Source: an uncultured Spirochaetaceae bacterium (GTDB taxonomy: Bacteria; Spirochaetota; Spirochaetia; Sphaerochaetales; Sphaerochaetaceae). From it: a DNA stretch of 60,640 nucleotides. The translations under genes and the position numbers were made by a program. The stretch spans positions 1 to 60,640 of the forward strand of contig CALXYN010000006.1 of NCBI GenBank assembly GCA_944392975.1, written 5' to 3'. Shown in pieces: positions 33,933-42,817 of this stretch; position 1 is the stretch's first letter, and every line of letters starts with the position of its first letter. The notes under the pieces are model-generated. The model worked only from the letters and a program-made list of their open reading frames with translations, made no database searches and was not told where the DNA came from.

Positions 33933-33961
33933 CAAAAAATGGCCGGTTCTGAACCGACCAT
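33931..33961 (-). terminator. Terminator after rpsI
   Basis: On the minus strand ATGGTCGGTT and AACCGGCCAT pair (one T-G wobble) around CAG and are followed by TTTTTTG. It ends the rplM-rpsI operon. The -35 of recX overlaps its T-tract. Confidence 0.85.
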
Positions 33962-33978
33962 TCTGTAAGAGAAACAAC

Positions 33979-34395
33979 TTATCTCTTGGAGAACTGGAAG
34001 CGTCTTCTTGCTCCCTTCTGACCATACTTCTTTCTCTCGACCATTCTGGAATCTCTGGTCATGAAGCCAGCTGTATGGAGAGCCGGACGAAGATCTGCAT
34101 CGTAGTCAACAAGAGCTCTTGCAACTCCGTGTCTGCATGCTTCTGCCTGTGAGCAGATACCACCGCCAGCTACTGTGATAACGAGATCATACTTGCCAGT
34201 TGTCTCTGTAACCTCAAATGGCTGGACAACCTTTGCAGCATTGATTGCGTCTACAAAGTACTCCTCGATCTTCTTTCCATTGACCTTGACCTGGCCATTA
34301 CCCTCTCTGAGGTAGACTCTGGCAACAGAAGTCTTGCGGCGACCAACGCCGTGGCCGAGGTTGATTGACTTGATATCTTCTTTCTTGGTAGCCAT
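33979..34395 (-). CDS. rpsI: Ribosomal protein S9
   Basis: The 138-residue protein has the S9 pattern GRRKTSVARVYLREGNGQVKVNG, GGGICSQAEACRHGVARAL and the basic C terminus ending FQFSKR, which reaches the ribosomal P site. It follows rplM by 11 bp, the near-universal gene order. Confidence 0.98.
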   Translation of the reverse strand: MATKKEDIKSINLGHGVGRRKTSVARVYLREGNGQVKVNGKKIEEYFVDAINAAKVVQPFEVTETTGKYDLVITVAGGGICSQAEACRHGVARALVDYDADLRPALHTAGFMTRDSRMVERKKYGQKGARRRFQFSKR

Positions 34396-34406
34396 CTCGC
34401 CTCTCC

Positions 34407-34835
34407 TTAAATCTCAACAGCAATTGGCTGCTGTGCCATGTGCGGGTGCTCTGCACCTGCATAGATCTTCACGTTGTTGAAGAGCTTTCTTCCAAGTCTG
34501 TTGTTTGGAAGCATTCCCTTTACAGCGTGCTCCATTGGATAGGTCGGCTTGCGCACTACCATCTTTCCATACGGCTCAGCCTTGAGTCCGCCTGGATACA
34601 TTGAATGGCGATAGTAAATCTTATCTGCCATCTTGTTGCCGGTGACTTTAGCCTTGGCTGCGTTAATGATGATTACGTAATCACCAATCTCCTGGTGAGG
34701 AACGTACTCAGCTTTGTTCTTGCCTCTAAGGATGAAAGCAGCTTCTGCAGCTACTCTTCCAAGCGGCTTTCCTTCTGCATCGATGAGATACCATTTTCTC
34801 TCAATCGACTGCGGTTTAATGAAAATAGTCTTCAT
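34407..34835 (-). CDS. rplM: Ribosomal protein L13
   Basis: The 142-residue protein includes WYLIDAEGKPLGRVAAEAA, the central HQEIGDYVIIINA and YRHSMYPGGLK, and PNNRLGRKLFNNVKIYAG. The ATG at 34835 gives the usual family length and has AAGGTTGAG upstream; an ATG at 34850 would place that signal inside the coding region. An unusually long leader precedes it. Confidence 0.98.
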   Translation of the reverse strand: MKTIFIKPQSIERKWYLIDAEGKPLGRVAAEAAFILRGKNKAEYVPHQEIGDYVIIINAAKAKVTGNKMADKIYYRHSMYPGGLKAEPYGKMVVRKPTYPMEHAVKGMLPNNRLGRKLFNNVKIYAGAEHPHMAQQPIAVEI

Positions 34836-35129
34836 AAACTCAACCTTCATTCGTTTTCTCTAAGGTATTCACCTCTCCCTTAATGGGGCAAAGCACCCGT
34901 CAGAGACGCATCGGTCCGGCATATGGACCGGAAAGAAACAGGTCACCGAATCCTGAGGCTCTTACCGCTTTCCCAGAGTTCCCGGGGAAAGGAAGTTTCA
35001 TTGAAGATTTCTCTTCGGCTCCGGAAAACGTTAGAATTCCTTAAGATATCCTGCATCATCCACTCATGCGAGAGCGTGTGTCTTCACACACGGAATTGCA
35101 TTATATCGAAGAAGGCAATTCCTTGTAAA
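34836..35129 (-). promoter_or_regulatory. rplM promoter and long structured leader
   Basis: On the minus strand TTTACA (35129-35124), 18 bp and a perfect TATAAT (35105-35100) place the start near 35093. That leaves a leader of about 258 nt before rplM, the longest non-coding stretch on this strand. It contains at least two strong hairpins, GTGTGT-GAA-GACACAC and CGGTCC/GGACCG. It is likely an autoregulatory ribosomal-protein leader, possibly bound by L13 or S9. Confidence 0.6.
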
Positions 35130-35137
35130 GCCCATTC

Positions 35138-37351
35138 TTACAGCTTCTCTAGAACTGCAAAGGCCTCAATGAATTTCGCGCTCCGACCTTTGAAATCAAT
35201 GACAAGAATCCTGTTACCATTACTCTTTGTCTCTATTGCCTTGATGACCCCTTCTCCATAGTTTGCGCTCCGTACCTTGTCGCCGACGGAAAAGGTATTC
35301 GCCTCATTCCTTACAGGTCTTTCCGCTTCGCTTTTGCTCTTTCCTTTTATATTAATTGAGCTTGCCCATTCAGGCTTATTCTCAAACGAGGATGTATAGC
35401 GTGGACGCTGGGAAATAGTGCCTCCGATGAAATCAGTTGCATGAATTGGATTCCTGCCTTTTGTATAAGATTTGTCACCGGAAAGAAAATCATCAGGAAT
35501 CTCTCCGAAAAAACGTGTAGGCATATGATATTCCGTTCTTCCCCACATCGAACGGTTGCCAGCAAAGGAAAGATAGAGATTCTGTCTGGCACGTGTCATT
35601 GCAACATAGAGAATCCGCCTCTCCTCCTCAGTTTCACTTGTGCTTTCAACGCTCCGGCCGGGGATAATCTCATCTTCCATCCCGACAACAAAGACCCTGT
35701 TGAACTCAAGCCCTTTGGTATTATGCATAGTCATCAGCGTAACACCCTCTTCATCGCGGGGGTCATGGTCGCCGAGAGTTGTCGTATCGAGAGTGAGCTT
35801 TTCCAGAAAGAGAGAAAGAGATTCCCTGCCACACCCCGCCTCGGAGAGAACGGTCACAAGCTGTCCAAGGTTCTCCATCTTCGTTTTTCTCACAGTTCTG
35901 TCAGGCTCTCTATTATAAAGATCGTAAATCTGGAACTCCTCCAGAGCCTTGTTCATCATATCGCCAAGATTCTCGTCATCATTCGTGCGCTCTTTTGCAT
36001 TCTGCCACGCAGAAAGGAACACCTGGGCATTGCTTTTGAGAGTGCCGGAAGTACTTTCCACGAACGACTTCATGGCTTCAAAAAGATCCTCATTCAGAGA
36101 GACGATTTTCTCAATCTTCGCCTCTCCAAGCCCTCTTGCAGGCTTATTGATGATCCTCCGGAAACTGACAGCATCTCGATGATTCATCAACAGTCTCAGT
36201 ATGGAAAGAGCATCCTTCACTTCCTCGCGTTCATAGAATCTTAAAGCTCCAACGACTTTATAAGGAATACGGTTATCAGTGAAAGCCTGCTCGAAGGCCT
36301 GGGACTGGGCATTTGTCCTGTAAAGGATTGCCGTATTGTTGTAATCGCCAAGATTTCTGATGAGGTTTGCAACTCTCTCTGCCTCGCTCTTTCCTGACAT
36401 GCTGAACATCACTGCGGGTTTCGGTCCCTGGATATTCTCAGCACTTACAAGATTCTTCTGATGGCGCTCTTTATTATGAGAAATGAGAGCACCGGCTGCC
36501 GCAAGGATTTCCGACGTGGACCGGTAATTCTTCTCAAGTTTTATCTCGCGCACATTTTTAAATGAAGATGCGAAAGTAAGGATATTTGAGATATCGGCAC
36601 CGCGGAATGAGTAAATAGACTGATCATCATCGCCAACAACCACAAGCTGGGTGTGTTCTCCAATCAGGCTCTGAAGGAACTCAAACTGCATTTTGTTGGA
36701 GTCCTGATACTCATCAACCAGAACCATCCTGAATCGATTATGCACAGCTTCTCCAACCTCACTGTTGTCCCTCAATATCTCTGTCGGTTTTGATATCAGA
36801 TCCGCAAAATCAGCATTTCCAGAAAGCGCAAGGGCATCCTCATACTTCCTGAAAAGCGTTGAGAAATCATAATCGGGAAGGAGCTTGTCCAGCCCCGGAG
36901 AATCCGGAGTCAGTCCCCTGTCCTTTGCCTTTGAAATGGCCTTCACGACTTCCCTCAGGGATTTCTTATCAAGGGAGGAGACTGTATCCAGAAGCGAGAG
37001 GGAATCGGAATCATCATAGATACAGAAATCAGGAGCAAGACCAGCAAGCGTTCCGTAACGGCGGAGAAGGTATGCACCAAACGAGTGAAATGTACGCATC
37101 TCAAGGCCAGAAAGGTCATAGTCCGGCAACATCGCCTCAACTCTGCCTCTCATCTCTGCAGCAGCCCTGTTGGTGAATGTAACAGCCAGTATCTGATATG
37201 GCTTATATATTCCCTGCTCTATCGCATAGGCAATCTTCGATGTGATGGTTCGTGTCTTTCCAGAACCTGCACATGCGAGAATCAGAAGATTGTGATCAAA
37301 ATCAAGGACAGCCTCACGCTGCTCATTGTTGAGGGATGAGAGATCAGTCAA
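35138..37351 (-). CDS. UvrD/PcrA-type superfamily 1 DNA helicase
   Basis: The 737-residue helicase has motif Ia/Walker A ILACAGSGKTRTITSKIAY, LAVTFTNRAAAEM, VDEYQDSN (motif II), VVGDDDQSIYSFRGAD (motif III), TMHNTKGLEF and VAMTRARQNLYLS (motif VI), and a C-terminal GDKVRSANYGEGVIKAIE Tudor-like domain as in PcrA. It unwinds DNA 3' to 5' in repair and replication-conflict resolution. The start is TTG at 37351, overlapping the rimO end by 8 bp, with AAGGAG at the right distance. Confidence 0.93.
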   Translation of the reverse strand: MTDLSSLNNEQREAVLDFDHNLLILACAGSGKTRTITSKIAYAIEQGIYKPYQILAVTFTNRAAAEMRGRVEAMLPDYDLSGLEMRTFHSFGAYLLRRYGTLAGLAPDFCIYDDSDSLSLLDTVSSLDKKSLREVVKAISKAKDRGLTPDSPGLDKLLPDYDFSTLFRKYEDALALSGNADFADLISKPTEILRDNSEVGEAVHNRFRMVLVDEYQDSNKMQFEFLQSLIGEHTQLVVVGDDDQSIYSFRGADISNILTFASSFKNVREIKLEKNYRSTSEILAAAGALISHNKERHQKNLVSAENIQGPKPAVMFSMSGKSEAERVANLIRNLGDYNNTAILYRTNAQSQAFEQAFTDNRIPYKVVGALRFYEREEVKDALSILRLLMNHRDAVSFRRIINKPARGLGEAKIEKIVSLNEDLFEAMKSFVESTSGTLKSNAQVFLSAWQNAKERTNDDENLGDMMNKALEEFQIYDLYNREPDRTVRKTKMENLGQLVTVLSEAGCGRESLSLFLEKLTLDTTTLGDHDPRDEEGVTLMTMHNTKGLEFNRVFVVGMEDEIIPGRSVESTSETEEERRILYVAMTRARQNLYLSFAGNRSMWGRTEYHMPTRFFGEIPDDFLSGDKSYTKGRNPIHATDFIGGTISQRPRYTSSFENKPEWASSINIKGKSKSEAERPVRNEANTFSVGDKVRSANYGEGVIKAIETKSNGNRILVIDFKGRSAKFIEAFAVLEKL

Positions 37352-38666
37352 TCAGAACTCCTTCAAGATCAACACCGCGGGTTCTTGTTATTCCCGCTCT
37401 GACTTTATCGCCAGGCTTCATGCCACGTCCCATGACAACAGTAAGGCCATCAACATCGGGGGCTTCAGCATAAATCCTGCCAATGGCAAGATCCTCTCCC
37501 TCGACCTTTTCTTCAATCAGGACAGTGTATTCCTTGCCCACAAAGCGCTCCAGCTGTTCTGCTGTGATTTCTTCCTGCAAGGCTTCAAGTTCCTTTTGCC
37601 ATTTTGCAGCAACCTTGTTTGCCTTCTCATGTTCCTTTTCACCGCGCATATCATATGCAGGAGTATCTTCCTCTCTTGAATAAAGGAAAGAACCCATCCA
37701 GTCAAAACGCGCCTCACGAACAAAGGAAAGAAGAGTATCGAAAGCTTTCCTGTCCTCTCCAGGGAATCCCAGCATCAGCGTTGTTCTTATCACAGCATCA
37801 GGAAGCGCTTCTCTGATGCGGTTGATGAGTGAAAGGTATATCTCGGGGTTTCCTGTACGCTTCATGCCGCGGAGAACGACAGGATCAGCATGCTGGAACG
37901 GAATATCAAAATAAGGAAGAATCTTCTTTCTCTCCTTACACAGTTCAATAAGGCCTTCCGGAAATGTATCGGGGTGGATGTAAAGCATTCTGAGAACAAA
38001 ATCGCCATCAAGAGAAGAAAGCTTGTCCATCAGCTCAACGAATCTTGATTTTCCACCATCATCTGTACCATAAGCACCAAGATCCTGTGCAACTATGTTT
38101 ATTTCATATATCCCTTCTGAAATAAGCCTCTTTGCCTCTGCAACGACATTGTCCATCGGACGAGATCTCAATGACCCTCTGATTACAGGAATTGCGCAAT
38201 ATGAGCATCGATGATTACAGCCTTCACTGATTTTCAGATAGGCAGAACCAGGGTAATTAAGAAGGATTTTGCGGTCATCACGCTCTCTGTCTGGATCAGG
38301 GTAATCCGGAAGCAGGAGTTTTTCCTTTCCTTCAAGCACTGACGGGAAAAGCGAGAGATCCCTGTTGCCGAAAATCGCATCAGCCTCTTCCAGATCCATA
38401 TCCTTGCCATAACGCTCAGCAAGACAACCTGCAAGGATAATGCGGGCATCGGGGTTTGCCTCATGCAGGGAAAAGAACGTGTCGATTGATTCCTTTTTGG
38501 CGCTTTCAATGAAACCGCAGGAATTGACGACAATCACATCAGCTTCGCTTACATCTTCCGTTCTCTCGTATCCATTCTCCAATGCATATGAAAGAAGGAT
38601 TTCCGAATCAACCTGGTTCTTGGCACAGCCAAGGCTTTCTAGATATATACGCTTCACAGAAGGCAT
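37344..38666 (-). CDS. rimO: Ribosomal protein S12 methylthiotransferase RimO
   Basis: The 440-residue radical-SAM enzyme begins with the UPF0004 domain (YLESLGCAKNQVDSE; further Cys in VNSCGF and AGCLAERYG). It has the radical-SAM cluster CNHRCSYCAIP near residue 150 and a C-terminal TRAM domain ending in RGVDLEGVLID. It adds a methylthio group to an Asp of ribosomal protein S12. The ESLGCAKN signature separates it from MiaB. No clear ribosome-binding site precedes the ATG. Confidence 0.95.
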   Translation of the reverse strand: MPSVKRIYLESLGCAKNQVDSEILLSYALENGYERTEDVSEADVIVVNSCGFIESAKKESIDTFFSLHEANPDARIILAGCLAERYGKDMDLEEADAIFGNRDLSLFPSVLEGKEKLLLPDYPDPDRERDDRKILLNYPGSAYLKISEGCNHRCSYCAIPVIRGSLRSRPMDNVVAEAKRLISEGIYEINIVAQDLGAYGTDDGGKSRFVELMDKLSSLDGDFVLRMLYIHPDTFPEGLIELCKERKKILPYFDIPFQHADPVVLRGMKRTGNPEIYLSLINRIREALPDAVIRTTLMLGFPGEDRKAFDTLLSFVREARFDWMGSFLYSREEDTPAYDMRGEKEHEKANKVAAKWQKELEALQEEITAEQLERFVGKEYTVLIEEKVEGEDLAIGRIYAEAPDVDGLTVVMGRGMKPGDKVRAGITRTRGVDLEGVLID

Positions 38667-38800
38667 CCTAGTCCAACAGAGAAGCTATTGCAACAATGCC
38701 TCTGAAAGGGAGATGGATGTAATTTGACAGCTATCTGTTGATTCAGCACAAATATACCGAACTGCATCTTCAAGATTCTCCATTCTGCGAGAGTGAAATA

Positions 38801-38829
38801 TTGACATATCACTGCATCCAGACTACTGT
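38801..38829 (+). promoter_or_regulatory. Promoter of the small lipoprotein gene
   Basis: TTGACA (38801-38806), 17 bp and TACTGT (38824-38829) precede a leader with AAAGGGGG before the ATG at 38859. A second TTGACA at 38724-38729 has no good -10. Confidence 0.55.
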
Positions 38830-38858
38830 TTTTCAAGATATTCCAAAGGGGGAAAATC

Positions 38859-39272
38859 ATGAAAAAGGTGTTTTCTATTCTTATGGTGCTTCTTGCACTC
38901 ATGGCATTCGTTGGCTGCAGTGGTTCTACTTCTCCTGCCTCTGAAGAAGAAACTCAGATTGCTGCAGGAGCTATCAGTACTGTTTTTAGTTACTACTATA
39001 GAGAATTTTTATATGGTGGAAACATCAATGTAAATGAGAGTAATTTCCACCATGGCGATGTTTCTGGAAGCGTTAAACTTGATGGGTTCATTGCAGGACG
39101 TCCATTGTACTCTGGCAATGTCAATGTAGAGGCTTCTCTTGTGTATATAGGATATGACATAGATATTTCAGGCAATGTCCATGTTGCGAACCAGAGACCT
39201 GATTGCTCTAACTTGACAATCTATGTCGATGGCCACAGGGTTCCCGGAAGTGCAGTGAACGATCTTCTTTAA
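38859..39272 (+). CDS. Small putative lipoprotein, function unknown
   Basis: The 137-residue protein has a lipoprotein signal peptide (MKKVFSILMVLLALMAFVGC) with the lipidated Cys at about residue 20. The mature part is rich in G, N and S and contains three spaced G-N-[I/V]-[N/H]-V units (GNINV, GNVNV, GNVHV), suggesting a small repeated beta structure. No family is recognised. It is a single gene with its own promoter and terminator, so it may be a lineage-specific surface or periplasmic lipoprotein. Confidence 0.75.
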   Translation: MKKVFSILMVLLALMAFVGCSGSTSPASEEETQIAAGAISTVFSYYYREFLYGGNINVNESNFHHGDVSGSVKLDGFIAGRPLYSGNVNVEASLVYIGYDIDISGNVHVANQRPDCSNLTIYVDGHRVPGSAVNDLL

Positions 39273-39294
39273 TGATATCAACCATGTAGATTCC

Positions 39295-39320
39295 AAGGCA
39301 GGCTCAGGCTTGCCTTTTTT
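39295..39320 (+). terminator. Terminator after the lipoprotein gene
   Basis: AAGGCA and TTGCCTT pair around a GC-containing loop and run directly into TTTTTT. Confidence 0.8.
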
Positions 39321-39452
39321 CATATACATGAAGAAAAGGAATCAGGCTGGAACAGAAAAGGCAGAAATGGCTACAATCAAAAACACACGTATTATTGGCA
39401 GTCAGAACATAGCGTATTTGACTCTCCTCGAGAGGAAGGTGCCATAATATCT

Positions 39453-40499
39453 GTGATTTTGGAAACAAAGATGGAACGAGTCATCAGAGTACGGAGCCTC
39501 AAAACCGATTATGCGGAAACTGCACTGACTGCACTGGGGAGAAAGAAAGAAAAGGAGCTTGAGGACGCAGGCATAATAAAATCCATCCTTTTCAATGCAG
39601 TATGCATTGCTCCGTCTCTTGAAAATGATAAATTAGGCTACTTCTCTCCCTCAGGACTGCTGATTGTCATCTCAGAAGAGGTAGCTGAAAACTGTGACCA
39701 GAACACACTTGAAAATATATTCCTTCATGAACTGTCACATGCTCTGGACTACGCACTTCATGGTACTCTTTCCGGACATTCCGTATTCTTCAGGGAGTGC
39801 TGCAGGATAATCGGAGTCGATACCGGTTTTGAAAAAAGCCATGTTCAGACAGGACTGAAAAAGGAAAACGAGAAAAGAGAGAGAATCAGGAAACTTCTGG
39901 CACTCTCCTCTTCTCCTTTTGCAAATGAAGCTGCCGAAGCAATGAAAAAAGCAAAGGACCTGATGGCAAGGGACGGAATAACGCTTGAAAAGACAGAGAA
40001 TGAGAGAATTTACATGGTCCCTCTCTATGAAGGAAAGAGATTCCCGTTTTCTGTGAGAATGCTCCTCAGCTATATTTCAGGCCTCACAGGTGTTTATGTT
40101 GTAATTTCTCAAGGTGGTGAGAAGAAAACTGCTATTGCATATGGAAGCGTAGAAGAGACAGAAACATCGATATATCTCTATGATTATCTTATGTCTGGAG
40201 CTGAAAAGGAGATAGCAAGGCTTAGAAATCAGGGAGAGCATATTTCAAAGGACAGCTTTCTCCGCGGAGCCATTTCCGAACTCACAAGAAAAACAGAAGA
40301 CACCAATTCCGATAACGCCATCATCGCTATCAGGACAGAAAACATGAAGAAGACAAAACGGATTGTCTATCCGACAGTCCGGCTCAGCAGAAAGATGACA
40401 AGAGCACATGGTGGCGATGCATCCAGCTATTCAAAAGGTGTGGGATTCGGTTCAAAACTCTCAGTAAAGACAGCAATTGATCGCAGAGGGCTTGAGTAA
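39453..40499 (+). CDS. SprT-like metallopeptidase domain fused to DUF2786
   Basis: The 348-residue protein has an N-terminal zinc-peptidase-like domain with HELSHALDYALHGTLSGH (HExxH at about residues 90-94) followed by FFRECCRIIG, as in SprT/Spartan domains. From about residue 145 a DUF2786 segment (RIRKLLALSSSPFANEAAEA) leads into an uncharacterised C-terminal domain. Spartan-type proteases degrade DNA-protein crosslinks, which would be a guess here. The start is uncertain: GTG 39453, TTG 39459 or ATG 39471 are possible. It is not in an obvious operon. Confidence 0.72.
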   Translation: MILETKMERVIRVRSLKTDYAETALTALGRKKEKELEDAGIIKSILFNAVCIAPSLENDKLGYFSPSGLLIVISEEVAENCDQNTLENIFLHELSHALDYALHGTLSGHSVFFRECCRIIGVDTGFEKSHVQTGLKKENEKRERIRKLLALSSSPFANEAAEAMKKAKDLMARDGITLEKTENERIYMVPLYEGKRFPFSVRMLLSYISGLTGVYVVISQGGEKKTAIAYGSVEETETSIYLYDYLMSGAEKEIARLRNQGEHISKDSFLRGAISELTRKTEDTNSDNAIIAIRTENMKKTKRIVYPTVRLSRKMTRAHGGDASSYSKGVGFGSKLSVKTAIDRRGLE

Positions 40500-40522
40500 G
40501 TATGGGAAGAAAGTCCCTACGT

Positions 40523-40531
40523 TGATATAAT
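40523..40531 (+). promoter_or_regulatory. Extended -10 predicting a leaderless aroA mRNA
   Basis: TGATATAAT, an extended -10 with a perfect TATAAT, ends 7 nt before the aroA ATG at 40539. No Shine-Dalgarno sequence fits in the gap. Confidence 0.65.
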
Positions 40532-40538
40532 CCACATC

Positions 40539-41795
40539 ATGATTTCCCTTGAACCTAAGAAAATGCAGGGAACAATTGAGATTCCCGCTTCTAAAAGTCA
40601 GACCATCAGAGCATTTCTCATAGCACTTGCAGCTGAAGGAGAGTCTGTAATCAGGCATCCGCTCATTTCATCAGATACCGTTTCATGTATAGAGGCAATA
40701 AAGAAATTCGGTGCAGAAGTCGAATTCAATGAAGACAAGAGTATAGCCATCGTCAGATCACAAGGACTCAAGCTCTCTGAGAGCATCACAATCGATGCAG
40801 GAAACAGCGGAACCACTACATACCTTCTGCTTCCAATGGCAGCTTCCCTTTCTGTTCCTGTGACGATAACAGGTGATGAGCAAATGAAGAAACGACCGAC
40901 AGGTCCTCTGAAAGAAGCTGTAATTGCAATGGGTGCAAAAGCAGTGGACCATGACGGAAAACCTCCTGTCACAGTGCAGGGTCCTCTGAAAGGTGGTCAT
41001 GTATCAATTGAGTGTAGGACAAGCCAGTATCTTTCTGGTCTTCTGCTTGCCTCCCCTCTTGCAGAGGGCAAAACCGTCATAGACTGCCCTGTTCTTTATG
41101 AAAAGCCATATGTCTCGCTCACACTTGGGTGGCTGAACAGACAGGGAATCAGATACAGCATTTCCGACGATTACATGCATGCGGAAGTCGAAGGAGGCCA
41201 GAGCTACAGATGCTTTGATGAATACATCAACGGCGATTTCTCATCCGCGTCGTTTTTCTTTGTGGCAGCGGCTATTTCCGGAACAGCAATCACTGTACAG
41301 GGGCTGGACAGGAATGATCCTCAGGGCGACAAGGAAATTCTCACAATCCTTGAGAAGATGGGTGCAACTGTCGAATGGAATGGAAATGCCGTTACAGTAA
41401 GGGGACCTGAAAAACTGAAAGGTGGTGAATTTGACCTCAATGCAATTCCGGACACACTTCCTGTCCTTACAATTGCAGCAGCAGCGGCCATCGGAGATAC
41501 TCACCTTACAAATGTTCCACAGGCAAGAATCAAAGAGACGGACAGAATAAAATGCATGCATGAAAATCTCCGTCTTCTGGGCGTAGATGCAGAAGAAGAG
41601 GAAGATGGACTTATTATCCACGGCAAGGGAATAATCAAAGGCGCTGAATGCAAGGGATATGGGGACCACAGAATAATAATGGCTCTTGCTGTTGCTTCAG
41701 CTGCGGCAGAGGGGATAATCACGATAGATGATGAGAAGGCCGCGGCAGTGACCTTCCCCACTTTCTTCACGCTTCTGGAGAATATCAGGAAATAG
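40539..41795 (+). CDS. aroA: 3-phosphoshikimate 1-carboxyvinyltransferase (EPSP synthase)
   Basis: The 418-residue two-domain enzyme shows EIPASKSQTIRAFLIALA, DAGNSGTTTYLLLP (the PEP-binding GNSGT region), EQMKKRPTGPL, RTSQYLSGLLLASPL and the C-terminal KETDRI and YGDHRIIMALAVA segments. It transfers enolpyruvate to shikimate-3-phosphate in chorismate synthesis. The other aro genes are not nearby. It is the first gene of an aroA-ltaE-EFR1-patB run with gaps of 8 bp or less. Confidence 0.95.
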   Translation: MISLEPKKMQGTIEIPASKSQTIRAFLIALAAEGESVIRHPLISSDTVSCIEAIKKFGAEVEFNEDKSIAIVRSQGLKLSESITIDAGNSGTTTYLLLPMAASLSVPVTITGDEQMKKRPTGPLKEAVIAMGAKAVDHDGKPPVTVQGPLKGGHVSIECRTSQYLSGLLLASPLAEGKTVIDCPVLYEKPYVSLTLGWLNRQGIRYSISDDYMHAEVEGGQSYRCFDEYINGDFSSASFFFVAAAISGTAITVQGLDRNDPQGDKEILTILEKMGATVEWNGNAVTVRGPEKLKGGEFDLNAIPDTLPVLTIAAAAAIGDTHLTNVPQARIKETDRIKCMHENLRLLGVDAEEEEDGLIIHGKGIIKGAECKGYGDHRIIMALAVASAAAEGIITIDDEKAAAVTFPTFFTLLENIRK

Positions 41796-41803
41796 GAGGA
41801 ACC

Positions 41804-42817
41804 ATGAAAGATTTCAGATCAGATACATTCACCCAGCCTACCGAGGCAATGCGAAAAGCAATGTATGAAGCAGAGACAGGCGACGATGTCTATGGAGAAG
41901 ATCCGACAGCTCAGCGATTGCAGAGAATGGCCGAAGAGATTACGGGAAAGGAAGAATCCCTGATTGTATCCTCCGGATGCATGGGAAATCTCATTCCCCA
42001 TATGATCAAAGGCGGTAGAGGCAAAGAGGTCCTCTGTGCACCAGAATCACATATCGTGAGACATGAAATCGGTGCTGTAGTCTCTCTTTCAGGAACATTG
42101 CCGGTTCTGGTCCATTCCGATAACGGCATCATGAAAAAAGAGGATGTCGAGAACAATATCCATGGCTATGCCTATGATATGTCGGAAACATCAATGATAG
42201 AAACCGAGAATACGACATCGGGCCTTGTCTATCCGATGGAAAACCTTAAAGGAATTAAGGAACTTGCAGAGGAACATGGCTTATGGGTGCATATGGATGG
42301 AGCAAGAATCTTCAATGCCTCTGTAGAAACAGGTATTTCCGTACGAGAGTATGCGTCCACCGCCGATGATATCACATTCTGTCTTTCAAAAGGACTTGGC
42401 TGCCCTGCATTCTCTGTTCTTTCCTCCTCGCATGACTTCATAAAGGAAGCAAAGAGGTGCAGAAAAATCCTTGGTGGAGGAATGAGACAGATCGGTATAC
42501 TTGCAGCTGCAGGAATATTCGCACTTGAGAACAATGTAGGAAGACTTAAAGAGGACCATGAGCATCGAGTGGCGATATCAAAAGCGCTTGATGAAACAAG
42601 CTGGGCTGAGGTGAAGATATCTGCAACGAACATGATTTTCTTCACTTCCAGATATCCGATTACAAATATAATTGCAGCATTCAGAAAAAAAGGTGTTCTC
42701 TTTTTAGAAGATGGCGGCATGGGAAGAATCGTCACATCCATCAACAATACCGACGAGGACACAGATGAGATGGTGAAGATAATAAAAGAGATGGATGAAA
42801 CGGAGTTCAGAGGATGA
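41804..42817 (+). CDS. ltaE: Low-specificity threonine aldolase
   Basis: The 337-residue PLP enzyme begins FRSDTFTQPTEAMRKAMYEAETGDDVYGEDPTA, the family N terminus (only partly quoted: RSDT and GDDVYGEDPT are diagnostic). It has LWVHMDGARIFNA and the PLP lysine in FCLSKGLGCPAFS. It cleaves threonine or allo-threonine to glycine and acetaldehyde. AGGAGG lies just upstream of the ATG. Its end overlaps the next gene by 4 bp (ATGA). Confidence 0.92.
   Translation: MKDFRSDTFTQPTEAMRKAMYEAETGDDVYGEDPTAQRLQRMAEEITGKEESLIVSSGCMGNLIPHMIKGGRGKEVLCAPESHIVRHEIGAVVSLSGTLPVLVHSDNGIMKKEDVENNIHGYAYDMSETSMIETENTTSGLVYPMENLKGIKELAEEHGLWVHMDGARIFNASVETGISVREYASTADDITFCLSKGLGCPAFSVLSSSHDFIKEAKRCRKILGGGMRQIGILAAAGIFALENNVGRLKEDHEHRVAISKALDETSWAEVKISATNMIFFTSRYPITNIIAAFRKKGVLFLEDGGMGRIVTSINNTDEDTDEMVKIIKEMDETEFRG

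Noticed and set aside
35441-36244. 267-codon plus-strand open frame inside the helicase gene
   Set aside because: It is a shadow of the well-supported UvrD/PcrA gene on the opposite strand and shows no family features.
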